Of a stretch of DNA of 64,000 nucleotides, positions 32,883-45,300 are shown in pieces; the stretch's first letter is position 1, and the number at the start of each line of letters is the position of its first letter. Below the pieces are notes generated by a model that did not search any database, was not told the origin of the DNA, and worked only from the letters and a program-made list of their open reading frames with translations. This DNA comes from Apiosordaria backusii. Lineage: Eukaryota > Ascomycota > Sordariomycetes > Sordariales > Lasiosphaeriaceae. The DNA is taken from positions 496,001 through 560,000 of the forward strand of contig JAUKTV010000015.1 in assembly GCA_030549205.1 (NCBI GenBank). The letters are read 5' to 3'. The position numbers and the translations under genes were made by a program.

Positions 32883-33563
32883 ATGAAAGAACATATCCCA
32901 ACAATGAGCCCCCATGCCGATCTTGATCCTGCGCCAGTGGATGCAAAGGCACTGTCCGTCTCGCCAACACCACCACCACCACCACCACCACCACCAGCAG
33001 CAGCAACACTGACGTCACTCCCTACTCCCAAACCCGAAGCCAACTCCCCCACCCCCCCTCAAGAAGAGAGAAACCCCAACAACAACCTCCCCTTTGGCGT
33101 TTCCTTCCCCGTCTACCTCCTCATGATAACACCCGTCTTCTGGCTGTTCTCTTGCGGTTTACTCTCATTCGTCTACATCTGTCTCCTCAACGACTTGCAC
33201 CAATTTTTGCCAGATTTCATCAAGTTGAAAGTGTCTCTGTTTCTACAGAAGGAGCTTCATGCCATGGGATCTTGGGGGATGATAAGGAATGTGTGGTGGC
33301 TTGCTGTGAGGTGGTTGTTTATCTGGGGGACAATCTATGATATTGGGGGGGTGGGGGTTTGGTATGTAACTGGTGGTTGGCAGCTTTGGCGGTGGAGGTT
33401 GATTCGAGTGATAGTTGTGAGAGAGAGGAGGACAGATAAAGATGAAAGCTTGGGGAGGAAAGGAGGAGATGGAGTTGGGTATGTACCCATGGGGTGTATT
33501 GTGTATATCGCGATTCTGAGGGGGATCTCACTCATGCTGGGATCGGGGGGGCAGTTTGTGTAG
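32883..33563 (+). CDS. Hypothetical small membrane protein with polyproline leader
   Basis: Single open frame of 226 codons. I do not recognise the family. Residues 1-70 are polar and Pro-rich, with nine consecutive prolines encoded by a CAC/CCA-type triplet run at about 32970-32993. The frame then has a strong hydrophobic segment (VYLLMITPVFWLFSCGLLSF), a second around AVRWLFIWGTIYDIGGVGVW and a third near the C-terminus (MGCIVYIAILRGISLMLG), with a basic loop RWRLIRVIVVRERR between them. The ATG at 32883 has adenine at -1 and -2. An unannotated intron could alter the 3' half, where codon usage becomes G-rich and less convincing. It may be a lineage-specific protein or partly spurious. Confidence 0.45.
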   Translation: MKEHIPTMSPHADLDPAPVDAKALSVSPTPPPPPPPPPAAATLTSLPTPKPEANSPTPPQEERNPNNNLPFGVSFPVYLLMITPVFWLFSCGLLSFVYICLLNDLHQFLPDFIKLKVSLFLQKELHAMGSWGMIRNVWWLAVRWLFIWGTIYDIGGVGVWYVTGGWQLWRWRLIRVIVVRERRTDKDESLGRKGGDGVGYVPMGCIVYIAILRGISLMLGSGGQFV

Positions 33564-34489
33564 TGGGGGCTAGACTGCACCATAAAGTCGTAGAAGTCAA
33601 TTTTTTGTTGGCTGTTTGCAGGGGATCAATCGGCCGTTTGGGTGTGGTAGGTATTCATTCTTGCGATGCCCCTTTTGCCCGCGCCTTTATTGTCTAAGCG
33701 TCATCAAGCAGAAGCCTTCCTGTGCCCTTTGCCTACAATGATATTCCACTCAAACACTCTTCCAATGGACCTCCTCCGGATCGGACTTCCTTTCAATCCA
33801 GTCGTAAGATCCTTCACTGCAGCATTATTCTCATTGTTGAAGTCAGGCGGGTTATAAGGACACAGTTTATGTGTGTGGCGGTGAGAAGGCAATTAAGGGA
33901 TAGTGGTAAACAACCTGGAAGGCTTATTCTAGAGAGAGTTAAGGAAGGGATGTTATTGAATGGAATACGCACACGGACAACCCGATAGGCAAATACCAGC
34001 ACATACACAAAATGTACGAACTACGAGACGGGACAAACCATGTCAACGTCAGTCTTTCGGCAAGGCTCTGTGTCTGTCTTTCCCAAGCTTAAAGAAGATA
34101 AGCATGAAGATCCCTTTCCCGATTACCGGATTTGTGGGTAAGGCTGGGGGGCCTATAGGGAATGATTCAGATTATCAGTCTCATTGCCCGTCGTACGTTG
34201 TCGTCACTTGAGAGGTTGAAATAAGGCATCTGAGTGCCGACTGGTCCGTGCCCTTGTGCATCGTATTCAAGGGGGACGATGCGATTGGTTGTCAGTGGTT
34301 TGGCCTCACCTGCATCTGGGCGTTCTTTGGGGATCGGAAATCGCGAGATACGATGGCTGTTGTGGTTGAAATGAACATGAGGATGAGATATATATCTCGT
34401 TCATGGCCATCGTTGTGAGTTGGACTCGAGGAGCAAAGACATGGTCACACCCAACAACCACCAACAGATACTGCAAGATTGAGTTCACA
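33564..34489. other. Intergenic, 0.9 kb before the RTA1-like gene
   Basis: Contains the RTA1-like promoter. A palindromic cgagata/tatctcg lies near 34342-34399, including atatatatctcg. No gene recognised. Confidence 0.5.
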
Positions 34490-35723
34490 ATGGAGTCAGG
34501 AGAATATGGTATGTTCTTCTCTCAAGCCATGTTCTTCTCTCAAGAAAGTTTACCCGCGGTTACTTACACTACCCGTATGTTGATAGTCCCCGGCAGCGTC
34601 TACTTCTATGCCCCTAATAAGGGCGCTGCCATCTTCTTTGCCATAGCCTTTGCCTTCTCTGGCTTCTACCACACCTACCAGTGCATGTACGGCCACACTT
34701 ACCTCTTTATCCATTACTTATCAATACTCACAATAATGACAGCCACTACAAAAGCTGGCGCCTCACCGGCCTCTATGTCTTTTGCGCCGTCCTCTTCGCC
34801 GCCGGTTTCGTCGTCCGCGCCTGGGGAGCGTTTGACTACACAAACCTCGTCAAGTATATAGTCAGTGTTTGCCTCATCTACGGCGCACCGTATGTTCCCT
34901 CTCTTTTCTCTTACCCACTCACCACTTTGTCATCCCCCACCGCCCCCAAACTTGCACTTACACTGACTGTACCACTGTTAGCCCCGTCCTCGAACTGGCA
35001 AACTACAATATCCTCGGTAGAGTCCTCTACTTTGCCCCCTATCACTCCCCGATCCACCCCGGACGCGTGATCACCACCTTCGCCTTCATCTCCGCCGTCG
35101 TCGAAGTCCTCAACGGCAATGGCGTCTCCCTCACAGCAAACCAATCCCTCGCCGAATGGCGCCAAAACATCGGCCGCGCCCTCCTCAAAGCATCCCTCAT
35201 GATCCAGGTCGTCGTCATTGTCCTCTTTGTTTTACTAGCAGCCGTCTTCCACCGCCGCTGCTGGAAAGCTGGCATGCGCAACAAGAAACTCTACAACCCC
35301 CTCTACACCCTCTACATCTCCACCACATTGCTCTTTGCCAGAACCATCTTCCGAGTGGTGGAATACTGGTCCATCGCCGAGCACGACTACTGGAAGCCGG
35401 GGTTCGACCCCAAGAACCTCAGCCCAGCGATCCGCTACGAGAGCTTTTTTTATGTATTTGAGGCGATGCTGATGCTGATCAATCATGTGCTCATGAACGC
35501 AAGACACCCGAGGATGTGGTTGCCAAAGAGCACAAAGACGTACTTGTCGAGGAAGGATGGGGTCACGGAGATTGATGGGCCGGGGTATAAAGACGGCAGG
35601 CCGTTTTTGGTGACGCTTGTTGATCCTTTCGATGTGCATGGGTTGTTGAGTGGGAAGAAGAGGGACAACTTTTGGGATGAGGTTGGTGACCGGACAGGGA
35701 AGGATGGGAAGGATGCGGTTTAG
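34490..35723 (+). CDS. RTA1-like seven-transmembrane protein
   Basis: Fungal-specific RTA1/RTM1 family; members give resistance to toxic amphiphiles or act in lipid translocation and sterol response (family knowledge). Exons 34490..34508, 34587..34686, 34743..34889 and 34982..35723 encode 335 residues. Motifs: SVYFYAPNKGAAIFFAIAF (first helix), YKSWRLTGLYVF, PVLELANYNILGRVLYFAPYH (family signature), SAVVEVLNGNGVSL, then TLYISTTLLFARTIFRVVEY and SFFYVFEAMLMLINHVLMN. The C-terminal tail is polar and probably cytosolic. The first exon encodes only six residues (MESGEY); its 78-nt intron contains a tandem 18-nt duplication. Substrate unknown. Confidence 0.92.
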
Positions 35724-38212
35724 GTCGGGGGATTGTTTTGACTTGGAGAAGCTATTGGGAATGGATGTTGATGGTGTCATAATGAATGCTTGAAGCGGTG
35801 AAGAGGAAGGAAGGCAAACGCTTGCAGCTCAGGGATCGCCAAAGGGTGATTCGGTCCCGGTGTCATGGGGTTTTCTCCGTTGGCCCACGGCGTTGAAGTG
35901 TTTGTTTGCCTGCTTCCTCATCGGTGCTGCCGCGAACCGAGATCCGATCGTATAATGCGGTGTGCGATGAGGCGCCAACGGAGAAGAAGCGGTTTCAGAA
36001 GCCTGAAGGGAATCCGTCAAGGGAATGTGTAGATTTCATCGTCTTTTTCTAGAAGCTGCTGCGGTTGTAGGGTGGGGTTGGAGTGGCAGCGCCATCGGAA
36101 GGATGTATAGACTTTATGTGGGCGCACAATCCATCTTTGTTGGCCGCAGTGGCCGAATCTCTTATCACGCTCAGGAATCAAGATCTTGAATTTGATCGGC
36201 CCAAATGTTGTTTCGATCTTGATAAAGACCCGACGCTGTGAGTTGTCGTTGGCCAAGATACGAACGGACGAACAACGGGCGGAAGACCCAGGTAGAAAAG
36301 TTGCATTGCTCATGACCACAACGCCGCGGATAGCGAGGACGCTCGTCCTGGCTCAGAGGGAAACATGCGACAAAGCCTCCATTTTCGCAGTTTAATGCCA
36401 GGAATGGCCACTTGACCATGCCATACGAGGATTGATTGTGCGACTTCAATCTCCAACCGGGTGTTGGTTGTCTGTTGCGTGTTAGCCAAGCCTCCGAAGG
36501 GAGGACTTTGGGAGCCGATTTATATGAAGCGAAGTAGGACCACATTGCTGAGATGATTCCAAAATAGGGGATCTTTTATTGTTCGCAGTTAATCGAAGAA
36601 AGAATAGAGTTGCCTGCCGTGTTAGAAGACCCTTGAAGATCCTCGGTGGCCGCCAAGCAAGCGCACCTAGGAATATTGGACAACCATTGAACGTCGTCCG
36701 TCCTAATCTGGTATAAGAGATGCCAAAGTGAAGAAAATGCCGGTCTGATCTCCCCGTAAAGCTTGGCTTTCAAGAGCATGCGGGATATGTAGCCGGGGCC
36801 GGAGTTTACGATGCTGCTTCTGATGTTGAGGTGGAGGTTGAAGTTGCTTGCCTAGGGTCACTGTGGCTTGATCACCAAAGTGCACTAAACAGCTAAACAT
36901 GTGGAAATTCCAACTGTGGCGTTTGTGGCACTCGGCGTGGTTTGGGTGACCTAAGGGCTAGGCGGGGCACGGTCGGTGGCTTGAACGCCGGTGAGGTGCT
37001 CGTTCTTACTCAGTTTGCTGTCGGTAGTCAGAAAGATGCCCGGAATAGCATCCGAAGGGAGCCTATCTTTTCTCTACTTTGTCAATTCCATTCCTGAGGC
37101 AGGTCAAACCTCCGTCCGAAAGCTCAGCCGGGCATTGAATCCTTCCACTGCCCGACATGCTCCCGGCCCACGCACTGCGAGTTGCTGACTGTCAACATCG
37201 ACCCTCAACACACGATACACGACCGTGACGCGAGCCAAGGTGTCATCTCCTCAATGTCACGTCCCATCTGTTTGGTAATTCTGGTTTGCCCGTTCTTTTG
37301 TTTCGTTTCTAGCATCTGCGTGGTCTCAAACACACTACAGCCCCCCGTCACCCCTCGTCTCTCGTGTAATGGCACGCTGCTGCTTGTCACCTGCATGCCA
37401 TGCTGCAATAAACGCATATTCGGGAGGCGGATCTCTGCGGGCAACATACTTGGAGCCTAGTGGCTCAAATGCACAATTGCAGTGTCTTGTATTACAAGAT
37501 TAAATTGTCCTCGCAGTACCGACACAGCCTCGAGGATCAGCTTCCAACTCGCCTCTTTCCTCGGCCTCAACCAACTCCACCAACGCTAGATTGCGAATTG
37601 CGAGTTGCGAATTGCGAGGGGATTGCTGCTAGTTTCAAATCCATTCTTATTCTTACTGATAGCAGAGGCCGAGTTGTCTTGTCCGAGGTAGTTCCTCAGT
37701 CAGATGGGTACTCTACATCCCCTTGGCGCGGGGCTGCAGGTCAGAAAGAACCAACGACAAGCATCACCATCCCCCATTGGGGCGACTTGGTACGGAGTAC
37801 CTGGAGATATTGATTGATCCGCCTCTGCCCGCCGAACCCAGCGTCCCGGTGAGGTGAGAGAGTGTCCAGGGATGCCAGCATCGCCAGGCTGCCGCTTTTC
37901 CAACGCACCAACCCAATCCTACCCCTGTCGGCGGCGGTGCACCACCCGAACAGCGCGCATCGCAGCGGTCATCTTTGGCCGCCCGCTTTTCCTTCAACCT
38001 CCCCCCTGTGCCCTTGTGTGCCCCTGTGCCCCTGAACATTCCGTCAACCAAAACCTTATACTTCGGGTGTCTCCCATGAGACCGCCGCATCAAACTGCCG
38101 AGCACACACAGGTCCTATACTAGCGGCTTTCTCAGCTGATATCAGCCAGTGCTTTCACCTATAGATTCTTTGGTAGCCACTTTTTCACCTTTCTCCCACG
38201 GTCCCAAGGACC
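35724..38212. other. Intergenic, 2.5 kb between RTA1-like gene and disordered hypothetical protein
   Basis: No gene I can support. A minus-strand open frame at 36017..36313 (MSNATFLPGSSARCSSVRIL start, about 98 codons, ending DDEIYTFP) has reasonably protein-like composition and is the best small-gene candidate here. It overlaps a competing frame and has no recognised domain. A short triple repeat of a TTGCGA-type unit (attgcgaattgcgagttgcg) lies at about 37590-37615. Confidence 0.45.
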
Positions 38213-39376
38213 ATGGCGAACACAAGGGACAGAAATATGGCCAACCCATCAACATCAGCATCGCAAGAACGGACCGAGTGGAGGGGTCCTGAGATATATC
38301 TTCACCTGGAGTTCAGAGTTGCATGGTCCAGGAAGCCCCAGCCAGTCAAGAATCACCAGGTCACCTACCGATCCCGCGCCAGTCGTGAGAGGGCACCACC
38401 ATTCCCTCGCCAGGTTCACGCACCCAACACCAATTATCTTGCTGCCATCCATGACTTCGATCAAAGACAGGCAATACGTCGGAGCTTACTCGCCGATGGA
38501 CAGCAACACAGGCCCCATCATCAGATGCAGGAGTACTATCAGGAAGACGCACGGGGGAGACCACAACACCAGATTCCAGTCATCCAAGAACCAGAACAGG
38601 ACCCAGACCAACGACGATCACGAGCCGGGTCGAGGTCCTCACACGAGCGAGGACGCTCAGCACCCCCACCCATCGGGGAAAATCCATGGGACGTGAGTGT
38701 CTCCAGATCACAGCAGACAAAGGCTCTGCCCCCCGCGCCTTCCCAGTTCCGTTTGGGAGAAGGATCTGATCCATGGTCAACTTGGTCGTTACCCCCAGGC
38801 TTCGACCCCACAATCACACTGCCGGACGAGCCAGAAGAGGCAACACAACGGCCGCAAGACTGGGTGGCATCCAACCCGAACGAGGTTTCCACCTTCTCGC
38901 CCGAGCCCGCTAAAGCCACTACCAGCACACGTTATCATGAGGAAGCTGGTCCCGTCATCACTTCGCCCTTCAACCCCGAAGACGATAACCCCGCCAGCCA
39001 GATTCCCGACACTGGTCGCGTACGGGAACTCGAGGCACTATCAGCAGCTATGATGACAGTCGACAATGGGTTTGAGAATCAGTGGTGGTATCAAGGGCAG
39101 CGAGCCCAGGTCGCTGAGGATGTCACCGAGACCAGAAGCCTGCGTTCTCCGAGGCCAGGCACGCCCGAGCACATTCAACTACATCGTTGGTCAACAGAAC
39201 CCATAGGCAGCCCCGAGACACTGAGCGCTACCATGAGCGGCGAGACTCCCTCGCTGGCCCAAGCGGGTTTTGTTTCTCCCATGACGGAAGCTGCCAGCCC
39301 TGCTTTGGCTTTCAGCACACTTCAACGGACGCTGTCGACGAGGTCGGAAGAGCTGTGGTTTGCTGAAAGGGCATAG
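38213..39376 (+). CDS. Hypothetical disordered protein
   Basis: Single-exon frame of 387 codons, starting MANTRDRNMANPSTSASQ in the context ACCATGG. No family recognised. The protein is almost entirely polar and low complexity: Gln/His/Arg-rich (DGQQHRPHHQMQEYYQEDAR), an RS/RG patch (RRSRAGSRSSHERGRSAPPP), Pro/Glu-rich acidic segments and Ser/Thr-Pro sites (PRPGTPEHIQ). It has no signal peptide or membrane helix. Length, an even spread of codons and a good start context favour a real gene. The composition suggests a regulatory or scaffold protein of fast-evolving type, but nothing in the sequence shows what it does. Confidence 0.6.
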   Translation: MANTRDRNMANPSTSASQERTEWRGPEIYLHLEFRVAWSRKPQPVKNHQVTYRSRASRERAPPFPRQVHAPNTNYLAAIHDFDQRQAIRRSLLADGQQHRPHHQMQEYYQEDARGRPQHQIPVIQEPEQDPDQRRSRAGSRSSHERGRSAPPPIGENPWDVSVSRSQQTKALPPAPSQFRLGEGSDPWSTWSLPPGFDPTITLPDEPEEATQRPQDWVASNPNEVSTFSPEPAKATTSTRYHEEAGPVITSPFNPEDDNPASQIPDTGRVRELEALSAAMMTVDNGFENQWWYQGQRAQVAEDVTETRSLRSPRPGTPEHIQLHRWSTEPIGSPETLSATMSGETPSLAQAGFVSPMTEAASPALAFSTLQRTLSTRSEELWFAERA

Positions 39377-42300
39377 TGTTTAGGATTTCCATATTTTCCA
39401 TTTTTATTTTTCTTCGTATTTATTAATGTGACTAATGTACATGTATCGATGAATGGGGTTTCCCTGGTATGTGGGACGTGGGTAATGTATCTTTATAACA
39501 AAAGTATATCATGGAATTTCAAGGGCGTTTGATTTCTATTTAGGAGTTAATTGCAGGTTACTTAGGTACTGCAATATTTGGTCGTTCAAGCCGATACAAC
39601 GAGGCTTGCTCATTCGCTGAAGGCCCGGCGAATTCCAATATGTAAAATGTATTACTCTTCTATTTCTAGAGATTTCCGTGCGTTGGCAGCGATTATCGTG
39701 ATCTTTGGCCTAGGATAACAGGAAACGAATATGCTCTAAATATCTGGACAAGTTTATGCGCACCGAGTAACACTATTCTTTTCCTTGTGTTGGAAGGTTT
39801 CTGCTAGGCGAAAACTGGATTGATACATGACAGTGGCGGTCGAAGAAGAAAAAACAAGGGATGATAGCTCGGACAGCATGCAGTGAGCCCCCCTTTTTTC
39901 GACCACACAGCATCCGCGACGAGAGGCAACATGCCTATCTCGGAACAAAGCAAGAGCAACTTATGAGAGAAAGAAGATGGGTCTGACAACGGTCAGCGGT
40001 CAAGAAAGGGGGCCCAGCTTTCGTTCAGCTGGACACGGAATGTCGTGGTATCTTGGAAGCCTAAAGTGTCGACGAGATTGTCTACACGAGAGCTGCATAC
40101 ACACGCCGACATTAAGACAGCGCCTGGGAGATCCTGGATACAACCTACAGTACTTTACATCAAGCCACAGGCATCTGTGGGTGTTTGAGCTTAGGGAGCT
40201 GCCTGGGGTTATCACATTGCAGGTTGGAAGGGCCGGTAGCAAAGGTAAGGTAGGTCTAATGACCCCGCCGAGGGCTCTTGTCTGATCTAAGAGGCGGTCT
40301 TGCCTTTCTTTGCCGCTGGCATATACTGCCGAGGTAGGTAGGTAAATTTCTAGGTGGGTAGTGGGTTGGATGGGTCGGTAGGTAAGGTATCGCTGAGGCC
40401 CTTCAACATCCACGACGAGAGACAAACACAGACTGCCTTCACAGAGCAGCATCGGGTATATGGCATCTTGGAAGCCTAAAGTGTAGGTATCGACAAAGAT
40501 GGTTTATTACATGAGAGCTGCATATATCACCGAAATTAAGACGGCGCCTGTGTGAACCCTGGATACTACCTACCTCAAGCCACACACGCAACTGTCGGTG
40601 TTTGAGGTTTGGGAGCTGCCTGCCTGGGGCTTTTCCCCGGTGAGTCTTGTGGTTGCTGCTGCACCATGACACAAAGTGAGAAAAATCGCGTGAGTGGGGA
40701 GGGCTAGGTAGGTAGCTGTCTCCCCTTCCCTGCAGGTTACAGGCGGAAGGACCCTTCTGGCGTTGCTTCATGATGATGGAGACCTACCTAGAGAAGCACT
40801 GCGGCCCTATAGGGACGGTTGGGGGGGGTATCAAAGTGGAGATGATCTGGGTGAGTGGTGATGGCCCTTGAAGTGGGCCATGTACATACCTAGGGGGGAT
40901 GAAGTTTCCGCAACCTAGACTCTTTTGGTTTTAATTCATCGTGACGGAGACGTATGTGCTGGTCTCAATCTCTGGCTTTAGCGGGTTGCTCTTGAGGGAT
41001 AGCCGAGGAGGGGGGGTTGCCTGACAACGTTGCAGAAGCACCACAGCAGCGGCAGCTTAGATGTGATGAGTGGGCGGGCCTGATGGGCTGCTTGGGTGGT
41101 TCTAGGTTGAAGTTTTTGAAGCGCCGGTAGGGTTGTTTGGAACTCGGCCCGTTTGCTGCTTGGGTGTTATGGGCGGTATGCTACTCCGCGGCTCTTGGGA
41201 TGTGGCCTTGGGTACAGTTTGGTAATTCCATAGGCGCTGTGGATATTGCTCGCTTTGGATCGAAAGATCGATGTGGGCTCTAGAGCTTTGAGTGGATCTA
41301 TGGAGGAGCGTTGAAGCTCTCGGAGACCTCATTTTGAAGTTAGTCCCCTAGCTGGCAGGATACGCATGTGTTCTGGTCATCTTGTCACTGAAGTCGAAAC
41401 CATGATACTGATGTTGCTGTCTTATCATACGGCTGTGCTCATCTCTGTCTGTCGATGATGGAGGGGCGTGGAACCTATTGGAGGTGACGGCCAGGCGATG
41501 AGCACCGAGCGGGCCTGATTGTCCGACCTGGCGGTTGGCGGATGGATGCAGGGGACTTCACTCGGTTGTTCATGAGGTGGAGATGGCTGTGGCCCAGTCT
41601 ATTTGGTGACATTGAGTCTCTTAGGTAGCTGACATGCTCCATCTGCCGCGTCTGAAGCACGGCAAGGAGTTCAGGGCAGCCAGAGTGTTTTTGCCAGGGC
41701 TTTTCACCAGCTCCCTTGTCACTGTGCGCTCCAGGCCTTGAAGAGGTCTTCTGAGGGCTGTCATCCTCGGTCATTGCGATGTGGTATTGCTGTTCTGATG
41801 TGGTGATATCCGCAAAGATGCCTGACTAGAATGAGAATGCCTTGTTATTTCCTCCCAAATCTTGGTCTTGCAGTATGAATGTGGCTTTGTAGCCTCATGT
41901 AAAATGAGGGTGCAAAGTAATCGATGAGGTTGTATCAGGGGCGTCATGAGGAGGTAGGGAACCTTAGGCTGCCAAATATCTTGCAGCAGCTGGAACATGG
42001 TTGAGCCCAGACCATGCCGGCTTTTTGCTGCATCTCCCAAGACCCAGACCGGATCTGGACCACCACTGGCTACTGTGGTACATGAACACCTCTGATCCTG
42101 GTATCATGACCTAGAAACAATGTCGTCAGTTAGATCAGATAAGCTCAGTCAGTGTCTGGGGTTGTTGAGCCCTGATGGGACTAAACTGTCAGGGGCTATG
42201 AGGCATTAGGTTGGAAGGATGTACCGAGTGACATGGCTTGCTTGCTCTACCCATCACCACATCATTTTCTTGAAGAACGAAAGCCCGCTCGGCTGGCATG

Positions 42301-45300
42301 TGACAGACATGGTAATAAAAATAGTGAACCATGTTCTCCATGTTACCGAAAGGTTCAATTGTCTTGTCGATGGTGGTTGACATCCACAACCTCTAATCCT
42401 TCCAATCTTGTTGGCTAACACTTGTCGTTCCTTCCTCGCTATGCGGCGGAGGCGGAGTCGGGATGTTTTATCTGGGCCACTGTTTCCAGCAGCTCCATCC
42501 CACATCATTGTCACCGAATTACCTAAAGTATCTCGAAGACTATCTTGTGAGGTGTGGCTTGTGGCTAGATATCGGGCCTGAATAGATGGCGGTAAGCACC
42601 GAAGTCATCCTCCTTGCAGATCTACTAGTGTTCTGACAGCGACACCGATCTGATCTATCCGCGAATCCTTACTATTAGCATCGTATTCGCAGCACCCCTT
42701 GAAAAAAGTCCGATACATGTAGATATATCTTCCTTCGCTCGAGCCGCAGCAACTAGGGACACCAAAAGGTCGACCGAGTGTTTCGCGAATCGCTCCGACT
42801 CTCGGTTCCACCGGCCATGGCAAGCTCACTAAGCGCAGATGGATATCGAGAAGGAAAACAATGTGTACAGCTCCGCCTCGTGTCAACGAACCCTTCCCAG
42901 ACCACCCACGGTTGCAGAATGCAGCCGCCCATGTTTAAATCAGTACAGGAGAGAAACGAGGGGCCAGGCACCAGAATAACGTTGGTAGCCGACTACTTTG
43001 ACACCCTTAGGGTGAGTTTCATGAACCCCTTCATGCCCTACCTGCCCAGACTGCACATTAGAGGAAGAAGGCTAGGCAATTGAAGACCTGCAAAGGGTGT
43101 GTTTTGCAGAAAGGGGCCAGCACCTGCTGCCCGATGATCGATGGATTCCCGCTCCGCTCCGCTCCAACGACTGCAACAGCACCATGGGTCGCTAGCCACC
43201 ACTACGGCCATCACAGCCTCTTCTGCCGGCAGGCCATCTGTCGGCTATTGTGCAGGTCTTTCTCATCACACCATCTAGAGACCATCACAAACACTCCTGC
43301 ATGCAGCCGTGACCCCTTCTACAGGCGTGGCATGGTTGCGAGCCCCGAGAGTTGACAACATTGAAAAGAATTCTGTTGCCTGGCTGTATGTGTCCGATAT
43401 GCCCAATCACAAATGGGGAACTTTTCTCTTTGGGTCGAAGGATTCTGGGGAAAAGCTCACCCCCCGATACAGAGATGACCGTCTAATATTGCAGTATCGG
43501 GTATCCTTCACACAGACCTGGTGGTACCAAACCCCGGTATCCAATCGGCACCCAGAGATGGATGTTTGCCTGGTGAAGCCACATGCGGTCGAAGCTTACC
43601 TATATAACTGATGTCTTCTGTGTAAGTACGGCGCGTGAAGAGAGTGCTGACAGGCCAGTTATTTTCCCGATTTTCTTCAGTTCGAACTTATGGAGCTTTC
43701 ACCACTCACTCAAGATCTGATGTCGACATCAAGGTTGCTACCAAGGTGAATCAACAAAGCGAGTGCGACTCCTTCGACTCCCCCTTCCCATCATCTCCAC
43801 TCGGACCTCTCCACCAACTCGCCAAATTTGGCAACTTCCGGAGAACTTTGTTAGTCAAAACTCAAAGTTCCTTTTACCACGTTACCCCACGCCAGATTTC
43901 CAACGGTGTCGTTCAAGGGTTGATGATGAAGAGGTAATCAAATTCATGAGGCTGAGTTATGCAGCAAGCATGCACAACCCCCTGTTATCTCCGGTTAGTT
44001 CTCCAATTTTTTTTCTCCCGTTCCTTTTTCTTCATCACACATGCAAGTGACCCGCGTTTTTTATTCCCAAGACACACGGACGCAAATGCGGGGGGAGAGA
44101 GACGTTTCATGTTTTAAGTTCACTGTGTTCATCCCAAGCCAAAAGCAGTCCGATGTTGACAGCACTGCCCCCCCGTCTTCTGTGAGCAAAGAAGAAATCC
44201 TTCCCGCTCGATCATGCTGCCGCGCTTGTCCGAATGCGGTGGGAAGAATCTCATTTGTATGAAAATGGTCAAAACATACAACTCCATGTGGGCATATGCA
44301 CGATGAAGGAAAGTCACGGTGGGAAATGGCATGGCAGATTCTGATGAAAGTATTGAGAGATGATATGTTTCAAAATAGCTTCTCAACTCCCAACATCACC
44401 ATCGAGTCAGCCTAGCCCGCCGCATCAACACCCACCCCGGGATCAAAGCGGCTCTATCACATCACCCACCACCCACCCTCTTTGAAGAGAAACTCGAAGA
44501 AAAAAAAACAACGGGAGCGGCACTTCCCATCCCACACCTACCTGGTACCTTCCCACCGACCCAGCCCGATTCGGGACCATGAGCCGAGCCGAAATCTGAT
44601 GAATCTTAAATTGCTGCCTCCTCCTCTCACTCGCATCTTATCTTGAGGAGTGTAAGAAGAGACGAGAAAAACTGTGAGATTCCGAGTAAGACTGATGATG
44701 TCAGCCCCTGTTTTTGTGTGTGTGAGATCGCACAAGTGAGACAACATTCCCATTTCGAATATCGCCGTGTTAATTGCACTTTCTTTGAACAACACACAAA
44801 AAACGCCACGGTAGGGCGTATTATTCAGCGGAATCAGGCATCAACTTTTGCTCACCAGGTTTGACGTTTGCTGCGGAAGAATGTTATCCCTATAGGGCAA
44901 TTTTGTGTCATTTCATCGCATAGTCTTGAGTTGTGCCCGTTTCTATCCAAAGAAATTGCAGTTGTTGACTAAGGAGATGACCCTAGACGTGACACGAGTA
45001 GAGGTAGAGAGAGATATGGTGCAGTTTACAAGGAAGGATAAGGTAGGTAAAGAAAACTTTAAATACCTTATGTGCAACTTGCATACCTCATGAGTCCCTA
45101 CTTAATTAACCCTACCCTACCGTGGCTTTCAGCCTTTCTCGTCAAATAAATGAGCCTTGTATACTCCTATGGGACACGGTAAATGGGACTCATAAATTAC
45201 CTAGATACGCTACGCTGGAAAGGTAGGCACAACTCCAACGATATCTTCTTCCTCGAAAAAAACTCACATTTGACGTACCTACATCGTCCCATTTACTACC

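Noticed and set aside
42778..43611. Plus-strand open frames of about 100 codons in the gene-poor block
   Set aside because: Composition and lack of conserved motifs give no support for coding; treated as chance frames.
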